A stretch of DNA of 64,000 nt from Christiangramia gaetbulicola (GTDB lineage Bacteria; Bacteroidota; Bacteroidia; Flavobacteriales; Flavobacteriaceae): the NCBI RefSeq assembly GCF_003054225.1, contig NZ_QBKQ01000002.1, forward strand, positions 558,001-622,000, written 5' to 3'. Below the pieces are notes generated by a model. That model saw only the letters and a list, made by a program, of their open reading frames with translations, made no database searches and was not told the origin of the DNA. Position 1 is the first letter of the stretch. Each line of letters begins with the position of its first letter. Shown in pieces: positions 18,422 through 28,054 of this stretch. Made by a program: the position numbers and the translations under genes.

Positions 18422-19954
18422 TTAATATCCAGGATTCTGGGTTAAATTAGGATTGGTAGACAATGCTGCCGGCGGAATCGGAAACAGTAAATACTGTTCT
18501 GAAGATGCTGGTTTTTCATGATGCGCATCAAGGAATGTAGAGAAACGAATTTGATCATTTCTTCTCCATCCTTCCCAGTACAATTCTCTGGCTCTTTCAT
18601 CAAGGATATCATCTAAGGTTATTCCAGTAAGATCTGAAGTTCCTCTTAAAGTTCTTATAGAATTAACCAAAGATTCCGGAGTATCTCCCATTGTAGCTGA
18701 TCCACCTCTTAAGATCGCTTCAGCCTTCATTAATAAAGCATCAGCTAATCTAAAATGAACATAATCGTTACCTACAGAACCTATGCTAGTAAAGTCAACA
18801 GGATATTTAATTACCCTGATCCCTGCAACCTCGCTAGAGGCAGTAAGAGAAAAGTCTTTAGTAAAGGCTAATGGATCACCGTTTCTATCTTCAAGCGGAG
18901 TACCGTCTGCAGCATATTGCTGACCTAATAAGAATCCTGCATTCATACCAGTATTTCCTTCGAAATAATCTGGAGTGAATTCTCTTCTCATATCTCCATC
19001 TTCATAAAGGTCATATATTTCTGCAAGCGTAACAAAACCATTCCATCCATCAGGCTGGCTATTGTAATGCAGGGTCATATGCCATCTTGAGTGCGTATTG
19101 GCAGGGTTATTACCTCTAACATTCTCACTCACGAATATATTTTCAGAACTATCATCTGTATTCGTTGGAGAGAAATTATCAAAATACATGGTTTCCAATT
19201 CATAATCTCCAGAGCTAACTATCGCATCAACATGAGAGATAACGGTATTCATGTCTCCAGCGTCAAAACTAAATGGACCTGCTGAGGCAGCATTTGTACT
19301 TGGATCTGTTGCCATATATACCGCCTTGTTCAAATAAGCTTTCGCCAGTAAGAAGTGAGCTGCATTTCTATTTGCTACGGTAGCATCTCCAGTATCTGGC
19401 AGATCATCAATGATCTCTTCCAGTTCTGCGATCACGAAATTAATACCTTCAGGTCTGTTTAGAGTAATAGATGGAGGTGCCGTAAGGTCTTCTCCAGGCT
19501 CTCTACCTAAAACCAATCCAAAGTTATCTACTAAGTGAAAAGCGAAAAATGCTCTTAAAAATCTTGCCTGCGCAGCCTGTGCAGGAGTTGGATCAAATTC
19601 CAATACCTGTGTTGAGCGGAATATCCCACTCAATAAACCGGTATAGGCACTATTTATAAAGTTATTAGAACTCGCCCAGTTGTGAGTATGCAGGTTTCTC
19701 CATACACCACCATCATCCCAGTCTGGTCCACGTGTTGGTCCAGCCAACTCATCAGACGTATGCTCTTGCAATGCAAATATATTATCCTGAGTATCAAAGA
19801 TTCTCATTGCCTGGTAGGCCGATATGAGCAGTGACTCTGTATCTGCAGTAGTAGCAGCAACTTCGCTGCCAACTGTATCGTTCAATTCTTCATCCAGGGT
19901 AGTACACCCGAATGCAAGAACGCTAACGAATAAAATTAATACTATTTTTTTCAT
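18422..19954 (-). CDS. SusD/RagB family nutrient-binding outer-membrane lipoprotein
   Basis: 510 residues. Lipobox LAFGC with Cys17. The SusD pattern is clear: helical TPR-like N-terminal part (TADTESLLISAYQAMR), mid region RFLRAFFAFHLVDNFG typical of SusD, and C-terminal RARELYWEGWRRNDQIRFSTF followed by LLFPIPPAALSTNPNLTQNPGY, a hallmark ending. SusD proteins bind ligand on the cell surface and form a lid on the SusC barrel. It lies 12 bp after the SusC gene. Substrate cannot be read from the sequence; no glycoside hydrolase gene is in the operon. Confidence 0.95.
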   Translation of the reverse strand: MKKIVLILFVSVLAFGCTTLDEELNDTVGSEVAATTADTESLLISAYQAMRIFDTQDNIFALQEHTSDELAGPTRGPDWDDGGVWRNLHTHNWASSNNFINSAYTGLLSGIFRSTQVLEFDPTPAQAAQARFLRAFFAFHLVDNFGLVLGREPGEDLTAPPSITLNRPEGINFVIAELEEIIDDLPDTGDATVANRNAAHFLLAKAYLNKAVYMATDPSTNAASAGPFSFDAGDMNTVISHVDAIVSSGDYELETMYFDNFSPTNTDDSSENIFVSENVRGNNPANTHSRWHMTLHYNSQPDGWNGFVTLAEIYDLYEDGDMRREFTPDYFEGNTGMNAGFLLGQQYAADGTPLEDRNGDPLAFTKDFSLTASSEVAGIRVIKYPVDFTSIGSVGNDYVHFRLADALLMKAEAILRGGSATMGDTPESLVNSIRTLRGTSDLTGITLDDILDERARELYWEGWRRNDQIRFSTFLDAHHEKPASSEQYLLFPIPPAALSTNPNLTQNPGY

Positions 19955-19966
19955 AAGAATATTTTA

Positions 19967-22900
19967 TTAAAAGTTTGCATTTATCCCTACCGTAAAGCTT
20001 CTGCTTCTTGGATAGGAAGTATAATCTATACCAAAAGATGGAACCCCGTCAATAGCTTTATTCACATTCACCTCTGGGTCAAATCCATCATAAGGTGTAA
20101 TTACAAAAAGGTTCTGTCCCGCAACATATATACGTAAAGATTTCATCCATTCCAGAGAAAAGTCTTCCTGCCCCATAAAGGTATAACCAATAGAAGCACT
20201 ATTAAGTCTCAAGAAGTCCCCGCTTTGTAGATCTTTCGTAGATAGGAATGGTCCTCCATTTGCAGCATCGGCATTCGAATTAACCTCTGCGTAAGTGGCA
20301 TTATCTCCATTGGCAACTGCTGCTTTATAGAATAATGCTGCATTGGTGTTATCGTATACCTGATGACCATATGCACCGTTTAGATTTGCACTGAAATCGA
20401 AATTTCTAAAAGTTGCATTCAAACCAATACCTAAAGTAATATCAGGGTTTGGATCACCTACGAAATCCCTATCTGATGTTCTTCCAGGACCATCAAAGTT
20501 AGGATTTACCGTGCCATCACCATTTACATCTACGTAAGTTGGTGCCCCGTTCGCGTCATATCCATTAAATACTGGAAGGTAAAAAGCATATAGAGGTTGG
20601 TTGTCATAAAGTAACTGTGATCTTTGTCCAGTTAAACTTCTACCATTAACCTCCCCGGTTGGTATACCAATAGGGAACTGATTACTTACATTACTAATGG
20701 TGTTATCAAGAAATGCCATGTTATATGACACATCAAATGTCCAGTCTTCACTTTGAATAACATTAGCATTTAAAGAGATCTCAAAACCTTCGTTCTCAAT
20801 TTCGATATCATCAAAGTTTGTCCAGTAATTTACGTTTGGAGCCGGCTGAATCGCTGGCAATCTAAATAAAAGATCATTAGTTTTTCTATTGAAGTAATCT
20901 AAAGATCCTGTAATTCTATCACTAGCAAATCCAAAATCTATACCTACACCAAATTGCTCGGTAGTTTCCCATTGTAGATCAGGGTTTGCTACGTTAACCT
21001 GTTGTACTGCTGAACCATCATCTGTAGGACCAAACTGAGTTTGTGCAGAACCAGCAGGGAATTCCTGGTTACCAGTGATACCCCAGCTACCTCTTAACTT
21101 AAGATCTGAAATAGCAACAGGTAAGAATCCTTCTTCAACAATTCTCCAGGCAGCACCTACAGAAGGGAAATAACCATATCTGTTGTTACTACCAAACTTA
21201 CTGGAACCATCGGCTCTTAAAGTAGCTGTTAATAAATATTTGCTGTTATAATTGAAGTTCGCTCTACCAAAGAAAGACTGTAACTCTGAAGATGGATTAT
21301 AGTATGCCAGCACATCGGTTGGCTGGATAGTAGCTGCATAACCAATATCCTTAATATACTTATCCTGATCTGCAATACTGAAGTCACGAGCAATTAAACT
21401 ATTCCCTTTAGCTTCGAAACTCTGATAAGAATAACCAACAACAGCATCCAGTTTTAGGTTTGCTGCGATATCTGAATTGTAGCTTAAGGTATGCTCGAAT
21501 AATTTATTGAAGTTATAGTTATCCTCGTAAGAAGCTACTCCTCGTCCTAAAATGTTATTAGCATTAAAATCACTAGAAATAGAAGTTCTTCTGGTAGACT
21601 CACTTCTGTCTAGACCAATATTGAATTTATAATCCAGTCCTTCCGTAATATTTATTGTAGTAGAAAGGTTTGCAAGAATCCTTGATGTTTCTGTTTTATC
21701 TTCAAAATAATCAAGGAAAGCCTGAGGGTTTCTCTGGTTATCACTTGGCTGGTTATAAGTGCCGTCCTCATTAAAGAATGGTCTGGTTGGATTCCATCTT
21801 AGAGTTGAAGACATTAAATCCCCCTCTGCAGAAGCATTCTCAAAGATCGCTTCTCCATCATCCTTAATATAGGAATAGATGATATTAGACTTAAAAGTAA
21901 CCACATCATCAAAAGCACGTTGAGTAATATTGATATTACCAGTATACTTTTCCTGACCTGTACCTTTTACAATACCTTCCTGATCAAGGATACCAAGGGA
22001 AATTCTATAATTCCCGGTCTCTCCTCCAGAACCATATGAAAAATCATGTTGTTGAGTAAAGGCAGTTCTTAAAATTGAACCTAATGGATCTAAACGAGCT
22101 CCAAGGTCCGGATTCGGGTTACCAACGCTGTTGGCTATCCCTGGATAGTCATCTGCCGAAATCAGATCATATTCATTAGAGATTGTGCTGGACTGGAAAG
22201 ATGAATTAAAACTCACCTGCGGCTTACCGCTTCTTCCACCACGAGTTGTGATCAAAACAACACCATTAGCACCACGGGAACCATAGATTGCCGTCGCCGA
22301 TGCATCTTTCAAAATATCGATACTGGCGATATCACTAGAGTTTATAAACGCCAAAGGGTTGGTAGAACCTCTTCTCCCAAGCCCGGTATCACTTCCTGGA
22401 CTAACATTTCCTCCACTTAAAGGAACACCATCAACAACGATCAAAGGATCGTTTCCGGCCCTTATCGAGGAGGTACCTCTTACTCTAATATTGGCACCAG
22501 CTCCAGGTTCACCACTGGCCTGGGTGATCTGAACACCTGCTACCCTACCTTGTAATAACTGGTCTGGGGAAGTGTTTATACCCTTGTTAAATTCTTCAGA
22601 TTTAACTGACGATACAGCTCCGGTTGCATCCCGCACTGTTGTTTGACCATAACCAATCAATACAACTTCATCAAGTTCAGAAGCATCGGTTGCCAGGTTT
22701 ACGTCAATTGTAGTTCTGCCTTCAACAGGGACTTCCTGGGTTTCGTAACCTACGAAACTAAATACAAGAGTTCCATCTGCCGGTACATCGTTAAGTGTGT
22801 AATTTCCGTCAAAATCTGTTGTAGTTCCTGTCGAGGTTCCTTTAATTGCCACGGTCGCGCCGGGTAGCGGACCAGTCTCATCGGTCACCGTCCCGGTCAC

Positions 22901-22978
22901 CGTCTGCTGTGCATTTACCATCCCATAAAAAAGGAAGACCGAAATAAACAATAGGCCCCTAAAGATAATTTGTTTCAT
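19967..22978 (-). CDS. SusC/RagA family TonB-linked outer-membrane transporter
   Basis: 1,003 residues. Signal peptide ending near residue 24 (MVNAQQ). A carboxypeptidase-regulatory-like domain (TVTGTVTDETGPLPGATV) at about 25-100, then a plug domain (LLQGRVAGVQITQASGEPGAGANIRVRG), then a long barrel ending in an aromatic residue (VGINANF). It imports a ligand of medium size across the outer membrane using TonB energy, with SusD as partner. First gene of the long minus-strand operon; 304 bp of non-coding DNA precede it. No adjacent hybrid two-component system or sigma/anti-sigma pair was seen, so its regulator is likely elsewhere. Confidence 0.95.
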   Translation of the reverse strand: MKQIIFRGLLFISVFLFYGMVNAQQTVTGTVTDETGPLPGATVAIKGTSTGTTTDFDGNYTLNDVPADGTLVFSFVGYETQEVPVEGRTTIDVNLATDASELDEVVLIGYGQTTVRDATGAVSSVKSEEFNKGINTSPDQLLQGRVAGVQITQASGEPGAGANIRVRGTSSIRAGNDPLIVVDGVPLSGGNVSPGSDTGLGRRGSTNPLAFINSSDIASIDILKDASATAIYGSRGANGVVLITTRGGRSGKPQVSFNSSFQSSTISNEYDLISADDYPGIANSVGNPNPDLGARLDPLGSILRTAFTQQHDFSYGSGGETGNYRISLGILDQEGIVKGTGQEKYTGNINITQRAFDDVVTFKSNIIYSYIKDDGEAIFENASAEGDLMSSTLRWNPTRPFFNEDGTYNQPSDNQRNPQAFLDYFEDKTETSRILANLSTTINITEGLDYKFNIGLDRSESTRRTSISSDFNANNILGRGVASYEDNYNFNKLFEHTLSYNSDIAANLKLDAVVGYSYQSFEAKGNSLIARDFSIADQDKYIKDIGYAATIQPTDVLAYYNPSSELQSFFGRANFNYNSKYLLTATLRADGSSKFGSNNRYGYFPSVGAAWRIVEEGFLPVAISDLKLRGSWGITGNQEFPAGSAQTQFGPTDDGSAVQQVNVANPDLQWETTEQFGVGIDFGFASDRITGSLDYFNRKTNDLLFRLPAIQPAPNVNYWTNFDDIEIENEGFEISLNANVIQSEDWTFDVSYNMAFLDNTISNVSNQFPIGIPTGEVNGRSLTGQRSQLLYDNQPLYAFYLPVFNGYDANGAPTYVDVNGDGTVNPNFDGPGRTSDRDFVGDPNPDITLGIGLNATFRNFDFSANLNGAYGHQVYDNTNAALFYKAAVANGDNATYAEVNSNADAANGGPFLSTKDLQSGDFLRLNSASIGYTFMGQEDFSLEWMKSLRIYVAGQNLFVITPYDGFDPEVNVNKAIDGVPSFGIDYTSYPRSRSFTVGINANF

Positions 22979-23282
22979 AAAAAATACGTTTTAGTTGGAA
23001 AACGCTCAGAAAAATTTCTGAACTGCCCTCAATTTATATAAAAAATTGTTAATAAAGTTATTAAACTACAAAAATTAAAGAATTTTAAAATCTGTTGAAT
23101 CTTCTGAATCCTTAATTAACCCGACAAAAATTTCAATATTTGATTATTTTCTGGAAAGAATTAAGCTTAGAATATCATATTCCTAATTGAGAATTTTCCA
23201 CCAATAACTAACCCTTTACTATAAATATTATATATCGAGAATTGCCGATTCTGGCTTATGTCAATAAATATTCTTCCCGTTC
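22979..23282. other. Non-coding leader region upstream of the SusC-like gene
   Basis: 304 bp, very AT-rich, with no supportable gene. On the minus strand it must hold the promoter and 5' leader of the SusC/SusD operon, but no convincing TAnnTTTG box was found. A short inverted repeat TCAGAAA-AA-TTTCTGA lies at 23006-23021, 28-43 bp before the SusC start codon, where a hairpin could touch translation. No terminator was seen for the upstream gene ending at 23283. Confidence 0.45.
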
Positions 23283-23924
23283 CTACAATGACATTGCTTT
23301 TCCCTGCCCAAGTTCATCTACAGGCCCACAAGGGATGTACTGCCCGGGAATAGGATCATACCACATCACATTTTCACCAACTTCTTCGCTATTCTTCCAC
23401 GCCCATATGCCCATATTCCTTACAGTTGTTAGGTAAGCATAAGCTCCTTTATCATTATTCATAACATATTCAGGATCCCTAATAGCATCCTGTGTTTCAG
23501 TATTTCTTCGTACGAATTTTTCTCTCTGTGCAGGTGTAGCCTTCAGGTATTTCTTTATAAGATTTTCAAAATCTTCATCCTTTCCTTCCTCTTGCTCTTT
23601 ATCAAATTCTTCTTTGAAAGCTCTGGCAAAGGCATCTGCAGATTCCTGAAACTTCTCCCTTCGTTCCAAATCCTCGACCTTATCCATATAAGCGTCTATA
23701 AATTGTGGAATATTAAGGTCTGATGCTCCAGGGGTATCTGAAGAAGGTAAAATAACATTCAGCACCTTTTTAAGAGCATATCCATGAGAAGCGGTTAGAA
23801 AAACCGGTTGCCAGTCATATTCGGGTTCGCTCTTGCAACTTTGCAGTAAACTTAATGTGGATGGACCTATAACGAATAAGCCCGCACCTAATCCTATATT
23901 CTTTAATGCTTGTCTCCTTTTCAT
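23283..23924 (-). CDS. Gluconate 2-dehydrogenase subunit 3 family protein (dehydrogenase small subunit)
   Basis: 213 residues. The N-terminus MKRRQALKNIG is a twin-arginine (Tat) signal followed by a hydrophobic stretch and LLQSC (Cys30), so it may be a Tat-exported lipoprotein. The rest is the helical subunit-3 domain. In FAD-dependent glucose and gluconate dehydrogenases of other bacteria this small subunit binds the GMC catalytic subunit and carries it through the Tat pathway. The catalytic partner is directly upstream (12 bp gap) and lacks its own signal, which fits that model. No cytochrome c subunit gene is nearby. Confidence 0.88.
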   Translation of the reverse strand: MKRRQALKNIGLGAGLFVIGPSTLSLLQSCKSEPEYDWQPVFLTASHGYALKKVLNVILPSSDTPGASDLNIPQFIDAYMDKVEDLERREKFQESADAFARAFKEEFDKEQEEGKDEDFENLIKKYLKATPAQREKFVRRNTETQDAIRDPEYVMNNDKGAYAYLTTVRNMGIWAWKNSEEVGENVMWYDPIPGQYIPCGPVDELGQGKAMSL

Positions 23925-23936
23925 TATCCTAATTAT

Positions 23937-25640
23937 TTATGCATTAGATTTTTTAAAATTCTTGGAGGCATGATCTGCAGCTCTTGCTGTCATCGCCATA
24001 TATGTTAGAGATGGGTTCTGGCATCCGGCAGAGGTCATAAAGGCTCCGTCTGTTACATATACATTCGGCACCCCATGAACCTGGTTATTGCCGTTAAGCA
24101 CAGAAGTTTTTGGATCACGTCCCATTCTGGCCATTCCCATTTCATGGATACCTAGCCCGGGAGCTCCAATATCGTCGTAACCTCTTACATCCTTGAACCC
24201 GGCTTTTTCAAGCATCTCTACGGCTTGAGAAACCATATCTTCCCGCATTTTCAATTCGTTTTCCTTGAATTCAGCATCAAAGGTTACCGTAGGCAGTCCC
24301 CATTCATCTAGTTTATCATAATCCAGGGTCATTTTATTTTCGTGATAAGGCAGAGTTTCCCCGAAGCCCATAAGTCCCATGTTCCAGCCTCCCGGTTCTG
24401 TGATCGCTTTTTTAAGATCTTCACCATAAGCGGCCTCAGCAATACTATCAGACCAATTAGTCCTGCTTGCGCCTCCCTGGTATCCATAACCACGAATAAA
24501 GCCCAGGTTCTTATCGTTCCCGTTCAGGTTTCTGAATCTTGGCAGGTAAATACCATTGGGTTTTCTTCCTTTATAATATTTATCCTCAAAACCTTCATAA
24601 TTTCCTGAAGCACCAGCTTTAAAATGATGGTCCATTACATTATGTCCTAATTCTCCAGAATCATTCCCCATTCCGTTAGGGAAACGATCAGATTTAGATT
24701 GCATGAGAATACTCGTAGAAGCTACGGCAGAAGCGCATAAGAAGATCACATTTGCTTTGAACTCCATTACTTCCTTTGTATTGGCATCTATCACTTTTAC
24801 CCCGGTAGCCTTTTTTGTTTCGGGATCATAAATAACTTCACTCGCAATAGAATGAGGTCTCAAGGTCATATTTCCAGTTCTCTCAGCTGCCGGCAAGGTT
24901 GATGAATTACTACTGAAATAGCCTCCATAAGGACAACCTCTAATACAGCGGTTTCTAAACTGACACTTAGACCTGCCTTCAAATTTTTTATCTCCGGTTA
25001 TATGAGCGACCCTACCTGAGGTCATTACGCGACCATCAAAATTTTTAGCGATACTTTCTCTAAAATAGTCTTCAACACAATTAAGATCCATTGGCGGTAG
25101 AAACTCTCCATCGGGTAACTGGCTTAAACCAAGTTTTTCACCACAAACACCTATATAGGATTCTACGTAATCATACCATGGCGCCACATCTTTATATCTA
25201 ACCGGCCAGTCGACTCCTATTCCATCTTTCTTATTGGCTTCGAAATCCATTTCACTTAGCCTGTAACTATGGCGTCCCCACATAATAGATCTACCACCAA
25301 CGTGGTAACCACGCATCCAGTCGAATCTTTTCACTTCATTATAGGGGTGTTTTATATCATCTACGAACCAGTGCTTACTAGGTTCAGAAACCGTATATCC
25401 AGTCCTGTTCTGCTTAAACTGTCTTTTTACTTCTTCCCTTGGAACATCTCCCTTGAACTTATAATCCCAAGGATCGTCATTCATTGTTGGATAATCCTTT
25501 ACATGCTCTACCATGCGTCCACGTTCCAAAACCAGGGTCTTGAAACCTTTTTCACACAGTTCTTTGGCTGCCCAACCACCACTAATTCCTGTACCAACAA
25601 CTATTGCATCATAATTGTCATTTTCGTAATATACACTCAC
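23937..25640 (-). CDS. GMC family FAD-dependent oxidoreductase (sugar dehydrogenase catalytic subunit)
   Basis: 567 residues. Rossmann FAD motif VVGTGISGG at 14-22 and the GMC C-terminal block (GVPNVYVTDGAFMTSAGCQNP). Cys226, Cys232 and Cys236 form C-x5-C-x3-C, the same spacing as the cysteines reported to hold a 3Fe-4S cluster in FAD-glucose dehydrogenase of Burkholderia cepacia, so an iron-sulfur relay is likely. No signal peptide; export is probably by hitch-hiking on the Tat-signal subunit encoded next. Relatives oxidise the C3 or C1 hydroxyl of sugars; with the DUF1080 and isomerase genes across the divergent promoter, formation of 3-keto sugars is the favoured role (inference). Confidence 0.9.
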   Translation of the reverse strand: MSVYYENDNYDAIVVGTGISGGWAAKELCEKGFKTLVLERGRMVEHVKDYPTMNDDPWDYKFKGDVPREEVKRQFKQNRTGYTVSEPSKHWFVDDIKHPYNEVKRFDWMRGYHVGGRSIMWGRHSYRLSEMDFEANKKDGIGVDWPVRYKDVAPWYDYVESYIGVCGEKLGLSQLPDGEFLPPMDLNCVEDYFRESIAKNFDGRVMTSGRVAHITGDKKFEGRSKCQFRNRCIRGCPYGGYFSSNSSTLPAAERTGNMTLRPHSIASEVIYDPETKKATGVKVIDANTKEVMEFKANVIFLCASAVASTSILMQSKSDRFPNGMGNDSGELGHNVMDHHFKAGASGNYEGFEDKYYKGRKPNGIYLPRFRNLNGNDKNLGFIRGYGYQGGASRTNWSDSIAEAAYGEDLKKAITEPGGWNMGLMGFGETLPYHENKMTLDYDKLDEWGLPTVTFDAEFKENELKMREDMVSQAVEMLEKAGFKDVRGYDDIGAPGLGIHEMGMARMGRDPKTSVLNGNNQVHGVPNVYVTDGAFMTSAGCQNPSLTYMAMTARAADHASKNFKKSNA

Positions 25641-25681
25641 AATCTCCTGTTTTATTGATAAATTTTTATATCGAAGTCTAC

Positions 25682-25689
25682 CAAATATA
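25682..25689 (-). promoter_or_regulatory. Predicted -7 box for the GMC dehydrogenase operon
   Basis: On the minus strand the bases read TATATTTG, a full match to the Bacteroidota consensus TAnnTTTG, about 40 bp before the ATG at 25640. The -33 element is weak. The 147 bp gap (25641-25787) also has to hold the promoter of the divergent sugar operon; TACATTTA near 25731 is a candidate. Confidence 0.55.
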
Positions 25690-25787
25690 TAAATTTAAGC
25701 CCATAATTTTACAGCTTTAAAAAAAAGGTTACATTTATTTTTCATTTTTCATAAAAACCCTAACTCAATCATTATATCCAGATAACA

Positions 25788-26786
25788 ATGAAAATCAACC
25801 CGCTTAAAGTATCTCTTCTAATACTGCTATGCCCGCTTTTATTTTTGCATGTTTCCTGCAAACAAAAGTCTGACAACAATGCTGAAACTGTATCTCAGGA
25901 AAAAGACACAACTACTTCAAACCCGCTATGGTTCAAACTTTCTCTGGCAGAATGGTCTTTACATAAACCTATTTATGACGGTGAATTAGATCCTATGGAT
26001 TTTGCTCAAAAAGCAAGCGAAATGGGATTTGAGGGCATTGAATATGTAAGTGGTTTTTATGCTGAAAGGATCAAAAATGCTGAAGATCCTGAAGCTGAAA
26101 TGCAGATCGTGCTTGATAGTTTAAAAGCAAAAAGTACCGAATACGGTATGAAAAATTTGATCATCATGATAGATGGTGAGGGCGATCTTGCTGCCAATGA
26201 GGCTGCAGAGCGAAATAAAGCCGTAGAAAATCACAAAAAATGGGTGGATGCAGCCAGTTTTCTAGGGTGCCACTCCATTCGAGTAAACCTTTTTGGCAGT
26301 GAAGTGCCTGAAGAATGGAAAACGAACTCTATTGATGCCCTTTCAAAATTAGCTGAATACGCTAAGTCTAAAAATGTAAATATACTTGTAGAGAACCATG
26401 GATACCTGTCATCTAACGCAGATCTGTTAGTAGAAGTGATGCAAGGTGTAAATATGGAAAATTGTGGTACTCTACCCGATTTTGGTAATTTCTGCCTGAA
26501 ACGTGAAGGTGGCCAGAGATGGGACGCAGATTGTGTTGAAGAATTCCCGAGATATGAAGGTGTTAAGAAAATGATGCCATACGCCAAAGCTGTAAGTGCC
26601 AAATCCTATACTTTCGATAAAGACGGTAATGAAGACCTGATCGACTACAAAAAAATGCTGAAGATCATTAAGGATAGTGGTTACGATGGTTTCATTGGAG
26701 TTGAATTTGAAGGTGAAGACATTTCAGCCGAAAAAGGAATCATGGCCACAAAAGATCTATTAATCAAAGCCGGTAAGCAACTATAA
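25788..26786 (+). CDS. Sugar phosphate isomerase/epimerase family lipoprotein (TIM barrel)
   Basis: 332 residues. Lipobox HVSC, Cys24, so placed in the envelope. The remainder is an AP-endonuclease-2-type TIM barrel: FKLSLAEWSLH at the start of the barrel, LVENHG (metal-binding Glu) in the middle, PDFGNFC and the final GYDGFIGVEFEGE motif. Enzymes of this fold isomerise or epimerise sugars, or cleave 3-keto sugars, with a divalent metal. As first gene of the plus-strand sugar operon, and extracytoplasmic, it could act on the product of the exported GMC dehydrogenase. Exact reaction unknown. Confidence 0.88.
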   Translation: MKINPLKVSLLILLCPLLFLHVSCKQKSDNNAETVSQEKDTTTSNPLWFKLSLAEWSLHKPIYDGELDPMDFAQKASEMGFEGIEYVSGFYAERIKNAEDPEAEMQIVLDSLKAKSTEYGMKNLIIMIDGEGDLAANEAAERNKAVENHKKWVDAASFLGCHSIRVNLFGSEVPEEWKTNSIDALSKLAEYAKSKNVNILVENHGYLSSNADLLVEVMQGVNMENCGTLPDFGNFCLKREGGQRWDADCVEEFPRYEGVKKMMPYAKAVSAKSYTFDKDGNEDLIDYKKMLKIIKDSGYDGFIGVEFEGEDISAEKGIMATKDLLIKAGKQL

Positions 26787-26803
26787 AAACCAATCTCTAG
26801 ATC

Positions 26804-28042
26804 ATGAATAAACTTATTCGATTTCAACTTTCCCTGATGATGTTCCTTGAATTCTTCATTTGGGGAGGATGGTTCGTTACTCTCGGAACTTTTCTTGGTT
26901 ACAATCTTAATGCTTCTGATGTACAGATCTCGACAGCATTTTCTACACAATCCTGGGGCGCCATCATCGCTCCTTTTATTATAGGTCTCATCGCAGACCG
27001 GTTCTTTAATGCGGAAAGGATTCTTGGAATTCTGCATATTACAGGTGCAATCTTATTATACATGATGTATATAAGTACAGATTTCGCTGAATTCTATCCC
27101 CTGGTCCTTGCCTATATGATCGCATATATGCCTACGCTGGCACTGGTAAATTCTGTAAGTTTCAACCAGATGAAAGATCCAGCCAAGGAATTTTCATTCA
27201 TCAGGGTATTTGGAACTATAGGATGGATCGTAGCCGGGCTGGTAATAAGTTATTTATTTTACTGGGATGCTCCAGAGGCGAGGCAGGATGGAATGCTTAA
27301 GTATACTTTCTTAATGGTTAGTATCGCTTCCGCCTTTCTTGGTCTTTTCAGTTTTACTTTACCAAAAACGCCTCCAACTGCAGACAGGTCCAAAAAAGTA
27401 AGCATCGTGGAAACTTTAGGTCTGGACGCCTTGAGTTTGCTTAAAGACAGGAACTTCCTGATGTTCTTCCTGGCTTCAGTACTTATCTGTATCCCGCTGG
27501 CGTTCTATTATCAAAACACCAACCCCTTTTTATCCGAAATAGGAGTTGAGAACCCAACGGGGCTTATGACCATTGGTCAGGTTTCAGAAGTGCTGTTTAT
27601 GCTTCTTCTTCCCTTTTTCTTCAAAAGATTCGGTTTTAAAATGACCATTATAGCCGGGATGCTAGCCTGGACGGTTAGGTATTTTTTATTCGCCTATGGA
27701 AATTCTGGCGAACTTATCTTTATGCTGTTAACCGGTATTGCCTTGCACGGGATCTGTTATGACTTCTTCTTTGTATCTGGACAGATCTATACCGATTTTA
27801 AAGCAGGTTCAAAATATAAGAGTTCAGCACAGGGATTAATTACCCTGGCTACTTATGGTGTAGGAATGTTAATTGGATTCTATGTTGCCGGTCTTATCAC
27901 CAACGCTTACCTTACTGGAGATAAAATGCACGATTGGGAAACGATCTGGATCTATCCCGCCGTATTTGCGTTTGGAATAATGCTGCTTTTTGCATTATTT
28001 TTTAAGAACGAAAAGATCGACAAAAAGGATATCGAAATATAA
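26804..28042 (+). CDS. MFS transporter of the nucleoside:H+ symporter (NupG-like) family
   Basis: 412 residues with about 12 hydrophobic segments. N-terminal FQLSLMMFLEFFIWGGWFV and FSTQSWGAIIAPFIIGLIADRF are typical of the nucleoside-symporter family. In Bacteroidota these carriers are often found within sugar-isomerase and oxidoreductase clusters rather than nucleoside clusters, so here import of an oxidised or free sugar across the inner membrane is more likely than nucleoside uptake (inference from context). Lies 17 bp after the isomerase gene and 12 bp before the Gfo/Idh/MocA gene. Confidence 0.9.
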   Translation: MNKLIRFQLSLMMFLEFFIWGGWFVTLGTFLGYNLNASDVQISTAFSTQSWGAIIAPFIIGLIADRFFNAERILGILHITGAILLYMMYISTDFAEFYPLVLAYMIAYMPTLALVNSVSFNQMKDPAKEFSFIRVFGTIGWIVAGLVISYLFYWDAPEARQDGMLKYTFLMVSIASAFLGLFSFTLPKTPPTADRSKKVSIVETLGLDALSLLKDRNFLMFFLASVLICIPLAFYYQNTNPFLSEIGVENPTGLMTIGQVSEVLFMLLLPFFFKRFGFKMTIIAGMLAWTVRYFLFAYGNSGELIFMLLTGIALHGICYDFFFVSGQIYTDFKAGSKYKSSAQGLITLATYGVGMLIGFYVAGLITNAYLTGDKMHDWETIWIYPAVFAFGIMLLFALFFKNEKIDKKDIEI

Positions 28043-28054
28043 AAGATTTAGATT

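Noticed and set aside
23006-23021. Inverted repeat before SusC as a regulator-binding operator
   Set aside because: Only 7-bp arms in AT-rich DNA and a single occurrence; kept as a note on the leader but not as a called operator.
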